A stretch of DNA of 64,000 nucleotides from Thermoleptolyngbya sichuanensis A183 (GCF_013177315.1 NZ_CP053661.1:4464001-4528000), one strand, 5' to 3'; positions 35,408 through 45,055 are shown, counted from the stretch's first letter. Notes: generated by a model from the sequence alone, not told the origin. Made by a program: numbers and translations.

Positions 35408-38400
35408 ATGGTGTTTTCGTCAATTTGTCGCGTCATGGGGCGATCGCCCCTCACGGCCGAACTGCTCACCAAGCTGAACCAGCAGCGCCGCCTCATTCTC
35501 AACGGCATCGCCCGCCTGCCCAAGGGACTGGTCGCCTCTACCCTGGCCCAAGTGGCCCAGCGCCCGCTGCTGGTGATTGCCGCCACGCTGGAGGAAGCCG
35601 GCCGCTGGACGGCCCAACTAGAGGCGATGGGCTGGAACACGGTGCATTTCTACCCCACGTCGGAAGCGTCGCCCTACGAACCCTTTGACCCCGAATCGGA
35701 GATGACCTGGGGGCAGTTGCAGGTGTTGGCAGATTTGGCGCGGGTCGAGTCGTCGCCCCATCTGTCTCAGCTTGCGATTGTGTCCACCGAGCGATCGCTC
35801 CAGCCGCACCTGCCGCCTGTGGAGACGTTTCGCCAGTTTTGCATCACGCTGACCCAGGGCTTGGAAATTGACCTGAAATCCCTCAGTCGCCAACTGGCGC
35901 TGCTGGGCTACGAAAAAGTAGCGATGGTGGAAACGGAGGGGCAGTGGAGCCAGCGGGGAGACATTATCGACGTGTTTCCGGTGGCGGCGGAGTTGCCCGT
36001 GCGCCTGGAGCTATTTGGCGATGAGCTAGAGAAGATCCGCGAGTTTGACCCCGCCAGCCAGCGATCGCTCGACAATGTGCCCCAGTTGGTGCTGACGGCA
36101 ACGGATTTTGCGCCGATGGTGTTGTTAGGGTTGGGGGCCAGCGGTCAGGGCGATTTGGCAGAAAGTTTGGAGCTTCTCAAGCCGTACCTATCCCCGGAAG
36201 AAGCAGAGCGGCTGGCGGAAAGCAGGCGGCTGGAAGGGGCGCGGCGGTTTCTGGGGCTGGCGTTTGAGCGGCCCGCGTCGCTGCTGGATTATTTACCAGA
36301 GAATACCCTGGTCGCCATTGATGAGGTGGAGCAGTGTCAGGCGCATGGCGATCGCTGGTTTGACCATGCAGAAGACCACTGGCGCGAGATATGCGGGGGG
36401 CAGGGGACCGTGGGCGACGGCTTGGCCGCGCAATCTCCCCCGGCTCCAACCCTCCCCAAGACCCACCGACCGTTTACGGAGTCCCTTGCGGCGTGCGATC
36501 GCTTTCTGTGTCTACACCTTTCCGAACTGGCGGAGGAGGGCAGCGGGCTGAACCTGGCGAGCCGCCCGGTTCCCGCCGTGCCGCACCAGTTTGGGCGCTT
36601 GGCAGAGACGATTCGCCAGGAGCGCGATCGCCAGTTTGGGATCTGGCTGATTTCGGCGCAGCCGTCGCGGTCGGTGGCGCTGTTGCAAGAACACGACTGT
36701 CCGGCGCAGTTCATCCCCAACCCCCACGACTATCCGGCCATCGATCGGCTCCAGGCGAACCGCGTGCCGACAGCGGTGAAGTATTCCGGTCTGGCAGAGC
36801 TAGAGGGCTTCATTCTGCCAACGTTCCGCATCGTCGTCATCACCGACCGCGAGTTCTTTGGGCAGCACACCCTGGCCACGCCCAGCTACGTCCGCAAGCG
36901 TCGCCGCGCCGCCTCCAAACAAGTTGACCCGAACAAACTGCAACCGGGTGATTACGTCGTCCACAAAAACCACGGCATTGGCCAGTTCATCAAGCTGGAA
37001 AGCCTGACGCTGGACAACGAAACCCGCGAATATCTGGTGCTGAAATATGCCGACGGGCTGCTGCGGGTGGCGGCGGATCAGGTGAATGCGCTGTCGCGGT
37101 TTCGCGGCGTGGGCGAGGGCAAACCCGAACTCAGCAAGATGACGGGCAAAGCCTGGGAACGCACCAAGCAAAAGGTTCGCAAGGCGATTAAGAAAGTTGC
37201 CTTTGACCTGTTGCAACTCTACGCCCAGCGGGCCCAGCAGCAGGGCCACGCCTACCCGCCGGATACGCCCTGGCAGGAGGAAATGGAAGACTCGTTCCCC
37301 TACCAGCCCACGACCGACCAGCTCAAGGCGATTCAGGACGTGAAGCGGGATATGGAGGGCGATCGCCCGATGGATCGGCTGGTCTGCGGCGACGTGGGCT
37401 TCGGCAAAACGGAAGTCGCCATCCGCGCTGTGTTCAAGGCGATCACCGCTGGGAAACAGGTCGCCCTGCTCGCGCCGACGACGATCCTGACGCAGCAGCA
37501 TTACCACACCCTGAAGGAGCGCTTTGCCCCATACCCGATTCAGGTCGGTCTGCTGAACCGTTTTCGCACCAATGCCGAAAAGCAGGACATCCTGAAGCGC
37601 CTCGCCTCTGGGGAACTGGATGTGGTGGTGGGGACGCACCAGCTTTTGGGTAAGGGCGTGCAGTTCAAAGACTTGGGGCTACTGGTGGTAGACGAAGAGC
37701 AGCGCTTTGGCGTGAACCAAAAGGAAAAAATCAAAACCCTGAAAACCCAGGTAGACGTGCTGACCCTCAGCGCTACGCCGATTCCCCGGACGCTTTACAT
37801 GGCGCTGTCGGGCGTGCGCGAAATGAGCTTGATTACCACGCCGCCGCCCTCCCGCCGCCCCATCAAGACCCACCTGTCGCCCTACGATCCGGAGATGGTG
37901 CGGACGGCAATTCGGCAGGAACTCGATCGCGGTGGGCAGGTGTTTTACGTGGTGCCACGGGTGGAGGGCATTGAGGAAACCGCCGCCAAGCTCCGAGAGA
38001 TGGTGCCGGGGGTGCGGATGGCGATCGCCCACGGGCAGATGCAGGAAGGCGAACTGGAAGCCACCATGCTCACCTTCAACAACGGCGAGGCAGATATCCT
38101 TGTCTGCACCACCATTATCGAATCGGGGCTGGACATCCCCCGTGTGAATACAATTCTGATCGAAGACGCGCAGAAGTTCGGTCTGTCCCAGCTTTACCAA
38201 CTCCGGGGACGGGTCGGCCGCGCGGGCATCCAGGCCCATGCGTGGCTATTTTACCCAAAACAAAGCCAGCTCACGGAAACCGCCCGTCAGCGGCTGCGCG
38301 CCATTCAGGAATTTACCCAGCTTGGCTCTGGCTATCAGTTGGCCATGCGCGATATGGAGATTCGCGGCGTGGGTAATTTGCTAGGCGCGGAGCAGTCGGG

Positions 38401-38953
38401 GCAGATGGACGCAATCGGCTTTGACCTGTACATGGAAATGCTGGAGGAAGCCATCAAGGAAATTCGCGGGCAGGAAATTCCCCAGGTGGACGACACCCAG
38501 ATCGACCTACGCCTCACTGCCTTCATCCCCACCGACTATATCCCCGACCTGGATCAAAAGATGAGCGCCTATCGCGCCGTCGCCGCTGCCCAGACCAAGC
38601 AGGAATTGACCGAGATTGCGGTGGATTGGAGCGATCGCTATGGCCCCATTCCCCCCGCCGCGCTGCAACTGTTCCGCGTGGTGGAACTAAAGCAGATTGC
38701 CAAGAAACTAGGCTTCTCGCGCATCAAGCCCGACGGCAATCAGCATGTCGTGCTAGAAACGCCAATGGAAGAACCCGCCTGGAACCTGCTGAAGGACAAG
38801 CTGCCCAGCCACCTGCAACCCCGCTTTGTCTACACCTCCGGCAAAGTCACCGTCCGTGGCCTAGGGGCCCTCAGCGCCGACCTCCAGCTAGAGAACCTGA
38901 TCGACTGGCTGAGCCGGATGCAGGGGGCCTTGTTGGAGCCGAGCTTGGTTTAG
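35408..38953 (+). CDS. mfd: Transcription-repair coupling factor
   Basis: 1,181 residues. UvrB-homology region in the first ~350 residues, RNA polymerase-interacting CarD-like domain near 505-580 ([18 protein letters not shown]), then superfamily 2 translocase motor: [11 protein letters not shown] (Walker A), [10 protein letters not shown] (DEEQ box), [15 protein letters not shown] (motif III) and QLRGRVGR (motif VI). The C-terminal TRCF domain is present. It releases stalled RNA polymerase and recruits UvrA to lesions on the transcribed strand. An in-frame ATG at 35435 is an alternative start. Confidence 0.97.
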   Translation: MVFSSICRVMGRSPLTAELLTKLNQQRRLILNGIARLPKGLVASTLAQVAQRPLLVIAATLEEAGRWTAQLEAMGWNTVHFYPTSEASPYEPFDPESEMTWGQLQVLADLARVESSPHLSQLAIVSTERSLQPHLPPVETFRQFCITLTQGLEIDLKSLSRQLALLGYEKVAMVETEGQWSQRGDIIDVFPVAAELPVRLELFGDELEKIREFDPASQRSLDNVPQLVLTATDFAPMVLLGLGASGQGDLAESLELLKPYLSPEEAERLAESRRLEGARRFLGLAFERPASLLDYLPENTLVAIDEVEQCQAHGDRWFDHAEDHWREICGGQGTVGDGLAAQSPPAPTLPKTHRPFTESLAACDRFLCLHLSELAEEGSGLNLASRPVPAVPHQFGRLAETIRQERDRQFGIWLISAQPSRSVALLQEHDCPAQFIPNPHDYPAIDRLQANRVPTAVKYSGLAELEGFILPTFRIVVITDREFFGQHTLATPSYVRKRRRAASKQVDPNKLQPGDYVVHKNHGIGQFIKLESLTLDNETREYLVLKYADGLLRVAADQVNALSRFRGVGEGKPELSKMTGKAWERTKQKVRKAIKKVAFDLLQLYAQRAQQQGHAYPPDTPWQEEMEDSFPYQPTTDQLKAIQDVKRDMEGDRPMDRLVCGDVGFGKTEVAIRAVFKAITAGKQVALLAPTTILTQQHYHTLKERFAPYPIQVGLLNRFRTNAEKQDILKRLASGELDVVVGTHQLLGKGVQFKDLGLLVVDEEQRFGVNQKEKIKTLKTQVDVLTLSATPIPRTLYMALSGVREMSLITTPPPSRRPIKTHLSPYDPEMVRTAIRQELDRGGQVFYVVPRVEGIEETAAKLREMVPGVRMAIAHGQMQEGELEATMLTFNNGEADILVCTTIIESGLDIPRVNTILIEDAQKFGLSQLYQLRGRVGRAGIQAHAWLFYPKQSQLTETARQRLRAIQEFTQLGSGYQLAMRDMEIRGVGNLLGAEQSGQMDAIGFDLYMEMLEEAIKEIRGQEIPQVDDTQIDLRLTAFIPTDYIPDLDQKMSAYRAVAAAQTKQELTEIAVDWSDRYGPIPPAALQLFRVVELKQIAKKLGFSRIKPDGNQHVVLETPMEEPAWNLLKDKLPSHLQPRFVYTSGKVTVRGLGALSADLQLENLIDWLSRMQGALLEPSLV

Positions 38954-38960
38954 CAAGAAG

Positions 38961-39188
38961 TCACCGCTGGTGGTGCTGCGATCCAAAAGTCCTGTTGAAA
39001 TGACAGTCGCGCTTCGTATCAAATCCATGCTGCTTGGATGAGTTGCATCGCCGACACAGCACTTGCAGGTTGCTCAGGTCGTTTACCCCACCTTGCGCCA
39101 GCGGAATGATGTGATCAATCGTCAGTTTTGCCTGGTGTGGCCCCGCGCCGCAGTGGTTGCATTGCTGGCTCAAGGGGGTGGTCAACAA
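38961..39188 (-). CDS. Small HNH endonuclease, start uncertain
   Basis: At least 75 residues from a TTG. Zinc pairs CNHC and CRRC enclose the HNH core: LTIDHIIPLAQGG then LSNLQVLCRRCNSSK. The frame stays open 75 bases further up to a TAG, giving a sensible PPKITLPNGEVLQRQIT segment, but contains no ATG or GTG. Either an unusual start is used or the gene has lost its 5' end. Stand-alone HNH proteins of this size are nicking or cutting nucleases or remnants of mobile DNA. It converges with mfd 7 bp away. Confidence 0.6.
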   Translation of the reverse strand: MLTTPLSQQCNHCGAGPHQAKLTIDHIIPLAQGGVNDLSNLQVLCRRCNSSKQHGFDTKRDCHFNRTFGSQHHQR

Positions 39189-39517
39189 AGTTATCTGCCG
39201 CTGTAGAACTTCACCGTTGGGGAGAGTGATTTTTGGAGGGATTGTGGAACGCTAGAGAGAGTTCTTGGGAGTAACGCTTAAAAAGGGCTGAGGGGCAATC
39301 GCCCTCACCTACGTCATCACACCGGCCCGCGCAAGATGCCTACTCGCGCAACAATTTTGCATAATCTACGTCTCAACGATCAATATATTTGGATTGATCC
39401 AGGCTCAATTTTTTGATCTTGAGGAATCCCGAAGCTTCAGGCAAGCCTGTTGTTATCTGTTACGCCTAACTCCTGAACTCCTCTGCACGTCAACATTCCA
39501 CACTCTGGCAAAGCATC
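39189..39517. other. Intergenic gap HNH / M48 peptidase
   Basis: 329 bp. The first ~75 bases are the open upstream frame of the HNH gene. The rest is ordinary AT-richer DNA, probably with the M48 gene promoter; I see no repeat. Confidence 0.5.
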
Positions 39518-40381
39518 ATGATTGACTTTCTCCTTCACCAATTTGGCAATCTGCGCCGCCGCTGGCTCTATGGGTTGATGGCAGGCGTGATGGCAACTGG
39601 GCTAATTGTGCTTAGCCCTTCGCCGTCTCATTCGCAAACCGTGCCGCGCTGGCTGGAACTGCTGATTCGCGGGGCGCAAATTGTTCAAATCTCCAATATG
39701 TCGGAGCGGCAAGAGTTGGAGCTAGGTCGGCAGATCAACCAGCAATTGTTGACGCGGCAGTTTCGGCTTTATCAGAATTCGACGGTTTCTGAATACGTTA
39801 ACCGCGTGGGACAGGGACTCGTGCCCCACAGCGATCGCCCCCAGATTCCCTATACCTTCCAGGTGGTCGAGAGCAACCAGATCAATGCCTTTGCCACAAT
39901 GGGCGGCTATGTCTACGTCACCACTGCGCTGCTGCAAGCAATGGACAATGAGGCTGAGCTAGCGGGCGTATTGGGGCATGAGATTGGGCACATTGCCTCG
40001 CGCCACTCGGTTGAGCAGTTGCGCGATCGGGCGATCGCCGCTGGGGCCGCCCGCGCCGCCGGACTGGATCGCAACACGGCCGTTGCCCTAGGTGTGGAAC
40101 TCGCCATCAACCGACCCAACAGCCGCCGTGACGAATACGAAGCAGACGAGCGCGGCCTTAGCAATATAATCCGCGCTGGCTATGCCCCGATTGGCCTGGT
40201 TAGCTTTATGGAAAAACTCCAGCAGCGGGGCGGCTCGGTGCCCACTTTCCTGAGTACCCACCCCAATTCTGGGGAACGCGCTGCCCGCCTGCGACAGATG
40301 GTAGATGCAACCATCCTGTCCCAAGGTAGAGGGCTAGACACTGCCGACTATCGCAACCAGATTCGTTCGCTTGTGCGCTAA
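39518..40381 (+). CDS. M48 family metallopeptidase, exported
   Basis: 287 residues. A signal peptide (residues ~15-38, ends near SHSQ) sends it to the periplasm. M48 core: QINAFATMGGYVYVTTALL, zinc motif HEIGH at about 154-158, and the downstream ligand Glu in DEYEADERGL near residue 208. The family (BepA/LoiP-like) degrades or chaperones misfolded envelope proteins. It is followed 26 bp later by a small secreted protein gene in the same direction. Confidence 0.9.
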   Translation: MIDFLLHQFGNLRRRWLYGLMAGVMATGLIVLSPSPSHSQTVPRWLELLIRGAQIVQISNMSERQELELGRQINQQLLTRQFRLYQNSTVSEYVNRVGQGLVPHSDRPQIPYTFQVVESNQINAFATMGGYVYVTTALLQAMDNEAELAGVLGHEIGHIASRHSVEQLRDRAIAAGAARAAGLDRNTAVALGVELAINRPNSRRDEYEADERGLSNIIRAGYAPIGLVSFMEKLQQRGGSVPTFLSTHPNSGERAARLRQMVDATILSQGRGLDTADYRNQIRSLVR

Positions 40382-40407
40382 ATGCTCTCTCTCAGCAGGA
40401 ATGTGAA

Positions 40408-40728
40408 ATGAGACGCTGGATTGCCGGGGTTGGCGTGGGCGTGGTGTGCGGCATCGCAGGCGCAATGGGCGTTGAGGCCGGTTTGGGGCACGCGCTGCCG
40501 CCGCCGGAGGACGTGCCAGAGGAGGTGCTGCGGACGCAGATTGTGCTGGAGGGGCGATCGCCCGTCACGGGAGAACCGCTTACTGCCAGCGAACGCGCCA
40601 CCCAGCAGACCAGTCGCCAGACGGCGATTGAGGAACAACCCCGCGATCTGCCGCCCGAAATCCGGCAAACAGTGATGCTGCTGAAGCTGCGGCGGCTACT
40701 GCGCCCGGTGCTGCCGTTTATTTTCTAA
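40408..40728 (+). CDS. Small exported conserved cyanobacterial protein
   Basis: 106 residues. An N-terminal hydrophobic signal (IAGVGVGVVCGIAGAMGVEA) followed by ALPPPEDVPEEVLRTQIVLE and RSPVTGEPLTASE, a pattern I recall from unnamed cyanobacterial proteins. The tail is basic and hydrophobic (LLKLRRLLRPVLPFIF). No known domain or reaction. Likely co-transcribed with the M48 peptidase; converges with the kinase/HopA1 gene 21 bp away. Confidence 0.7.
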   Translation: MRRWIAGVGVGVVCGIAGAMGVEAGLGHALPPPEDVPEEVLRTQIVLEGRSPVTGEPLTASERATQQTSRQTAIEEQPRDLPPEIRQTVMLLKLRRLLRPVLPFIF

Positions 40729-40749
40729 ACTCAGCAATCGTCGAGCCGT

Positions 40750-43203
40750 TCAAAGCGAGTAGCGATCGCCCGCACCAGGATTCAGGTACGGCCGGTCAAG
40801 CCACAGCCCTGCCTGCTGAAACTGACGGGCGATCGCCGCTAGCCGGGCGGTGGGGTCGGCGCTGTCTAGCAGCCCATCGGCAACCAACTGAGCGCGGTGC
40901 AGCCCAAACTCGATCGCCTCGTTGCAGGCTTCCTCCATCGGTTCCTCCATCGGTTCCTCCGCTAGCCCCACTCCTGGCGCGAGGGCCTTGGTAAACAGAG
41001 GCACGGCCCGCTGGAGGTGCGATCGCACAACCGGATAAGCCTGCCGCAGCATCGGAGCCGCCGCAGCCCAATCGACCTGGCACAGCCGCAAGATGGCTGC
41101 GTCGCGTCGCCCATAGTCGGCTGGGTCGTGCAGCAGGCCGAGGGAAAAGGGCAGTTTTGCCTGATTTAGCGCGGGAATCAGGACGCGCATGAGAGCGATC
41201 GCCCCCGCAGCCGACAGGTTGAAATAGACCTGCACCGCTGGCGCATCGGGCGAAATCGGGCCGCGATCGCCCAAAACAGTATAGAAACTCGCGTCCATGC
41301 GATGGGGTGGCATCCACACCGCAACCATGTCGCCCACTGCCGGATGTCTTTGGGAGGGAGATAAATGGCGATCGCGCTCCAGCCGCAAAATCAACCCATT
41401 GCGCTGAACCAAGGCCGTCGTTTCGTCGATCTGCGTGACGATCCAGCCTGCGTCAAAATAGCCCTGTCCTGTGTTTGCTGCGCTAAGCTGCTCAAAAAAT
41501 TCCACATCCACCCCAGCCTGCACCGAGTTTCGCAGATCCGTTGCCGCAGGTTGGTCGGTCAGATGTCGGCCGCAGAAATAGAGGTCGTAGATCACGTTGC
41601 GAAGCTGGAGCCGCAGATAGGAGCGCTGCACCTCTGGCGGCAACTGGTCAAAGGGGCGATCGTCTTCTACTAGCACCGCCGCCGGACAGCGATCGTGATA
41701 AATCCGTCCCTCTGGGCTGATGTGGAGATGTCGCAGCAAATCGTCTAGCCCCGCTCTGGGCGGCAGCTTAAGCGTCGGGGTCGCGTTTGGAACTGTCGCG
41801 GGGGAACCTGCTAGTTCGCTAGAGCCGGATGTCGCCGCAAGGTCGGATTGGCTATCTGGCTGGTTGCCCAATTCTGCGTCAGATGCTTCCCTGTCTATCC
41901 AGTCCAGAAGCGGCCCGCCAAAAATTGACCGAATCGCCGCTTCTGGCCGATTGAGCAGCGAATTCGCCACCTGCATCGTGCAAATGCCCACATTGCCCAG
42001 CGGCTCGAAATGTAGCGCCTTGACCCGCAGCGTGCGAACCAGGCTATAGCCTGCAAACTGCATCGCCCGCTGCCAAAAGACTGGCGATCGCCCCATTTCG
42101 GGAAACGCCGCTCCATAGCCGCGCACGAGCAATCGCAGCGACGGCTGGAGAGCCTCCAGCGGGACGGCCACCAGCCGCAGCGCCTCGGTCAAATCCAGCC
42201 CCGACACGACCAAACTCTGTAGCCATAGCCGCAGATAGCAAGCAATCAGAAAGCCCATATCCAGCGCTGGGTCGCCCCATTCTGCCTTTTCCCAGTCGAT
42301 CAGGCGCAGCGGTTGCGGGGCAGCATTCCAAGGCTGATTGGTCGCGGATGATTTTTTAGCCGATTCTGCTGATCCTGCTAATTCTTTTAATTCTTTAGAG
42401 GAGGCTCGAATCAACTGCGGCCAGTTGCGATGCAATAGCACATTGCCAAACTTGAAATCTTGATGCGTGAGGCAGCAGGGGTCGTAAATCTCGCTTAAAT
42501 GGGCGATCGCCCTCCGCAGATCCTCAGCCTGAAAATACAGCTCAAAAAACCGCTGCCCATCTTCGCTGATCCGCCCCAAATCTTCTGGAGTCAGCCACTC
42601 CAGACCGTCTTCAAAATTGGGAACAATCGTGGCAATTTCGTCCTCTGCCATTGCCGCCGTTTGGGTTTGCTGGAGGGCAGCCCGATGAAGTGCCTCCTCG
42701 TCGGGATGAAGCTGGTGATAAATCGGCCAATAGTCCAGCGTAGTGCGGTGAAATTGCGCGGCTAGATGCCCTAACTGGTGGGCGATCGCCGCTGGAAATA
42801 CCTGCTGTTCAGCATAGAAAGTTTCCAGATCGAGATAGTCCTGAAGATAGTTCATCACCAGGATGTGATGGACTGGATCAAACAGCAAAATGCCCGCCGT
42901 TAGGGGAATCAAACTACTCAGTTCAGAATGTGCTTGAAATAGAGATTGCACCTGCCCTTCAATCAGCAAATCTCCAGCGGCATTGCCCTGGGCATCCAGT
43001 GGTTCCTGTTTCACCAGCAGCAGGCGATCGCCCGTCAGTCGCACCAGCAAATTAAAGTTTTTGGAAGATTTGGCTTCAATAGAAAGAACGGATTCCGATG
43101 GGCGATCGCACAGCTTTTGCCTCACTAGATAATCAAAAACGTTCTGATGATCTAATCTAAACGTCATTTCTGTATGCATTTCGGAGTTTATATTAATCAG
43201 CAT
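40750..43203 (-). CDS. Fused APH-like kinase / HopA1-like lyase: putative RiPP Ser/Thr dehydratase
   Basis: 817 residues from ATG 43203 (two further in-frame ATGs lie within 36 bases; none has a clear ribosome site). Residues ~20-430 are an aminoglycoside-phosphotransferase-like kinase: LTHQDFKFGNVLL near 248-258 (His, catalytic Asp, Asn of H-x-D-x4-N) and LIDWEKAEWGDPALDMG near 302-318 (metal Asp). A Ser/Ala-rich linker (~440-480) leads to a HopA1-like domain: YFNLSAAGAIALMRVLIPAL near 660-680, LLHDPADYGRRDAAILRL and terminal RPYLNPGAGDRYSL. In thioamitide and class V lanthipeptide pathways separate kinase and HopA1 proteins (TvaC/TvaD, LxmK/LxmY) phosphorylate Ser/Thr and eliminate phosphate. 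The fusion is inferred to act on the peptide encoded at 43588. Confidence 0.82.
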   Translation of the reverse strand: MLININSEMHTEMTFRLDHQNVFDYLVRQKLCDRPSESVLSIEAKSSKNFNLLVRLTGDRLLLVKQEPLDAQGNAAGDLLIEGQVQSLFQAHSELSSLIPLTAGILLFDPVHHILVMNYLQDYLDLETFYAEQQVFPAAIAHQLGHLAAQFHRTTLDYWPIYHQLHPDEEALHRAALQQTQTAAMAEDEIATIVPNFEDGLEWLTPEDLGRISEDGQRFFELYFQAEDLRRAIAHLSEIYDPCCLTHQDFKFGNVLLHRNWPQLIRASSKELKELAGSAESAKKSSATNQPWNAAPQPLRLIDWEKAEWGDPALDMGFLIACYLRLWLQSLVVSGLDLTEALRLVAVPLEALQPSLRLLVRGYGAAFPEMGRSPVFWQRAMQFAGYSLVRTLRVKALHFEPLGNVGICTMQVANSLLNRPEAAIRSIFGGPLLDWIDREASDAELGNQPDSQSDLAATSGSSELAGSPATVPNATPTLKLPPRAGLDDLLRHLHISPEGRIYHDRCPAAVLVEDDRPFDQLPPEVQRSYLRLQLRNVIYDLYFCGRHLTDQPAATDLRNSVQAGVDVEFFEQLSAANTGQGYFDAGWIVTQIDETTALVQRNGLILRLERDRHLSPSQRHPAVGDMVAVWMPPHRMDASFYTVLGDRGPISPDAPAVQVYFNLSAAGAIALMRVLIPALNQAKLPFSLGLLHDPADYGRRDAAILRLCQVDWAAAAPMLRQAYPVVRSHLQRAVPLFTKALAPGVGLAEEPMEEPMEEACNEAIEFGLHRAQLVADGLLDSADPTARLAAIARQFQQAGLWLDRPYLNPGAGDRYSL

Positions 43204-43587
43204 CCCCAAGGCTGACGAGTTCAGGTAAACGGTTTTCTGCCATAGCTTACTTTTCTAAGAAACTTAGCCAGAGCCACTCAGGACTCTGGCTATGGCTCTG
43301 ACTCGGTAAAAGTTAAAGAGCTAACCTCTGTCGAAAGAGGCATTTTAAGTCATGAATTGGTCATGAGTTAAAATCCTATCCCCTAATCAACAGCGGATTA
43401 GTCGAAGATATCGGGCACTGGACTGTTAGTGGAGGACAAACCTCGCAAAGCCCTTGTAGACAAACCTTCGCAGTCTGTAGTCAAAATCGGCTGAGGTCTT
43501 TGCATAGTCAGCACTTCAAGTGCTACATCATCCTTTTATGAACCAGTGCCAGCGACAAAGCGCCGTAGCGAAATCAGGTCAAAATTA
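43204..43587 (-). promoter_or_regulatory. 384-bp structured leader between peptide and enzyme genes
   Basis: On the minus strand this spacer can fold several hairpins: AGCACTTgAAGTGCT (43510-43524), CTAATC/GATTAG (43383-43401), CCTCT/AGAGG (43325-43340) and GCCAGAG-t-CC/GGCTCTGGC (43267-43290). None ends in a clear T run. It may set the ratio of peptide to enzyme message, but this is inference. A 35-codon open frame (43398-43505) lies inside. Confidence 0.45.
43510..43524. promoter_or_regulatory. 15-bp perfect inverted repeat
   Basis: AGCACTTCAAGTGCT is a 7+1+7 palindrome downstream of the peptide gene stop. It could be a regulator operator or an RNA hairpin; no protein can be named. Confidence 0.4.
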
Positions 43588-43800
43588 GGTCGTGGAAAGA
43601 TTGCGGCGACGCACTACTCGGCGAGTCGTCCGACGGCGCACAACCCGTCGAGTATTACGGCGCGGAGGGGTGGAATTTCGGCGTCGCCCACCCGTGATCA
43701 GCAGTTCGTTTTCTTCGGTTAGCACTTGCGCCAAGCCTTCAATACCCAGGAACAGATCGATACCCGCAGGCTGATGTTGTGAAAGTTCCTTATTAGTCAT
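43588..43800 (-). CDS. Putative RiPP precursor peptide with poly-Arg, Cys-free core
   Basis: 71 residues from ATG 43800, which has GAGGA nine bases upstream; an ATG 87 bases further up (43887) is in frame but lacks a good site. Residues 1-38 are a leader with an amphipathic, acidic stretch (IDLFLGIEGLAQVLTEENEL) ending in LLITGG, a double-Gly processing motif. The 33-residue core (coded at 43588-43686) has 15 Arg and 8 Ser/Thr, no Cys and no acidic residue. It contains two RTRRVVRR-like units (NTRRVVRRR and TTRRVVRRR). The companion kinase/HopA1 gene lies downstream on the same strand. No homologue recalled. Confidence 0.75.
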
Positions 43801-44389
43801 TGCACGATCCTCATTACTAACTATCGACTCATGTTTAGAAATACTTGCACCTGCAAGAACGCTTGCATTTTTCAGTATTTCCTCCATGTGTCTTCAGCTT
43901 ATCGAGGTGGATAGTAGGGAGCAACCTTTATTAGAGTTTTCTAATGCTTTTCTTAGGAAGCACTAAAGCATTGTTTTGCAATGAGATTCACGACAAGAAT
44001 ACCTGTATCTAAAGGTGCAGAATATTGCCGAAAAGTCGCTCTCAGGATACATCCCAAGATATGAGTTCTGAAAAATTTCTAGAATTTTAGAAATTACTAG
44101 TCTGATTCAGGAACTTTTTGAAAGGAGTAAACGTCACCTGCTTTTTGAAAATCAGTTTTGGATTTTGGGAACTTTTGCGTTCGGGCTTTCGTCTGCTGTC
44201 TGCGGCGCGATCGCCCCCATAAAAAGTGCAGGCCTTAGCGCAAGCAGCGCACTCTGAATGCCGCAGAAGCGCATCACAATTGACCCCAAAGATACCCAAA
44301 AGATGAGGAGCGCCATCCAATCCAAATCTAAAATGATGAACCGAGATTATATTGGACTGAAATTTTGGGCATCTGTGGATTACGGCGTG
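43801..44389. other. Intergenic region upstream of the peptide gene
   Basis: 589 bp, AT-rich near 43900-44110, with no supported gene. The 29-codon in-frame extension of the peptide gene (43801-43887) may be untranslated leader. The minus-strand frame at 44087-44320 has no family features. The promoter of the peptide operon should lie here; I cannot mark its boxes with confidence. Confidence 0.5.
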
Positions 44390-45055
44390 TTACGGCTGAA
44401 AGCGATAACCGATGCCGCGTACGGTTTCGATGTACCCGTTCCCCATCTTTTTTCGCAGATAGCCGACGTAGACATTGACAATATTGGAGCCGGGGTCATA
44501 GTCGTAGCCCCAGACGTGTTTGAGTAAATGCTCGTGGCTGAGTACCCGCCCTGGATTTCGCAGGAACGTTTCTGCTAGGGCAAATTCTCGGGCCGATAGC
44601 TCAATCTGGCGATCGCCCACGCAAAGCTGATGCGCTTGCAAATCTAGCTCGATGTTGCCCACTTGCAGCCGCATTTCGGCACCCTGGGTCGTGCGGGTGT
44701 GGCGCAGGCGCAGGCGGGCGCGGGCCAGCAATTCCTCAAACCGAAAGGGCTTGGTGACGTAATCATCTGCGCCGCTCTCTAGCCCGGCAACAGTGTCGTA
44801 TACGCTGTCGCTGGCGGTGAGGATGATAATGGGCAGTTGTTCGCCTTGCCCGCGCAGTTCCTCCAGCACCGTCCAGCCGTCTTTTTTGGGCAGCCCCAGA
44901 TCCAAAATCAGCAGGTCAAACTCCTGGCTGGTAATCATGTCGCAGGCAGTTTGTCCATCGGGGGCGATCGCCGTTGCAAAGCCATTGGCCCGAAATCCCT
45001 TTTCTAGAAAAGCAGCAATGCGCGGCTCATCTTCTGCAATCAACACGCGGGTCAT
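44390..45055 (-). CDS. OmpR/PhoB-type response regulator
   Basis: 221 residues. Receiver domain: acidic pair in AEDEPR, acceptor Asp in LLILDLGLPKKDGW near residue 51, Thr in ILTASDS and Lys in YVTKPF. Winged-helix DNA-binding domain in residues ~125-221: ELSAREFALAETFLRNPGRVLSHE-type recognition region and terminal NVYVGYLRKKMG...TVRGIGYRF. A transcription factor controlled by phosphorylation. No histidine kinase adjoins. It is the first gene upstream of the putative RiPP operon in the same direction, 589 bp away; whether it controls it is open. Confidence 0.93.
   Translation of the reverse strand: MTRVLIAEDEPRIAAFLEKGFRANGFATAIAPDGQTACDMITSQEFDLLILDLGLPKKDGWTVLEELRGQGEQLPIIILTASDSVYDTVAGLESGADDYVTKPFRFEELLARARLRLRHTRTTQGAEMRLQVGNIELDLQAHQLCVGDRQIELSAREFALAETFLRNPGRVLSHEHLLKHVWGYDYDPGSNIVNVYVGYLRKKMGNGYIETVRGIGYRFQP

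Noticed and set aside
43592..43774. Plus-strand Arg-rich open frame opposite the peptide gene
   Set aside because: CG-rich repeats give Arg codons on both strands; this frame lacks a ribosome site and a leader, while the minus frame has GAGGA, a leader and Gly-Gly.
44087..44320. 77-codon minus-strand frame upstream of the peptide gene
   Set aside because: Composition and lack of any motif point to chance; no ribosome site.
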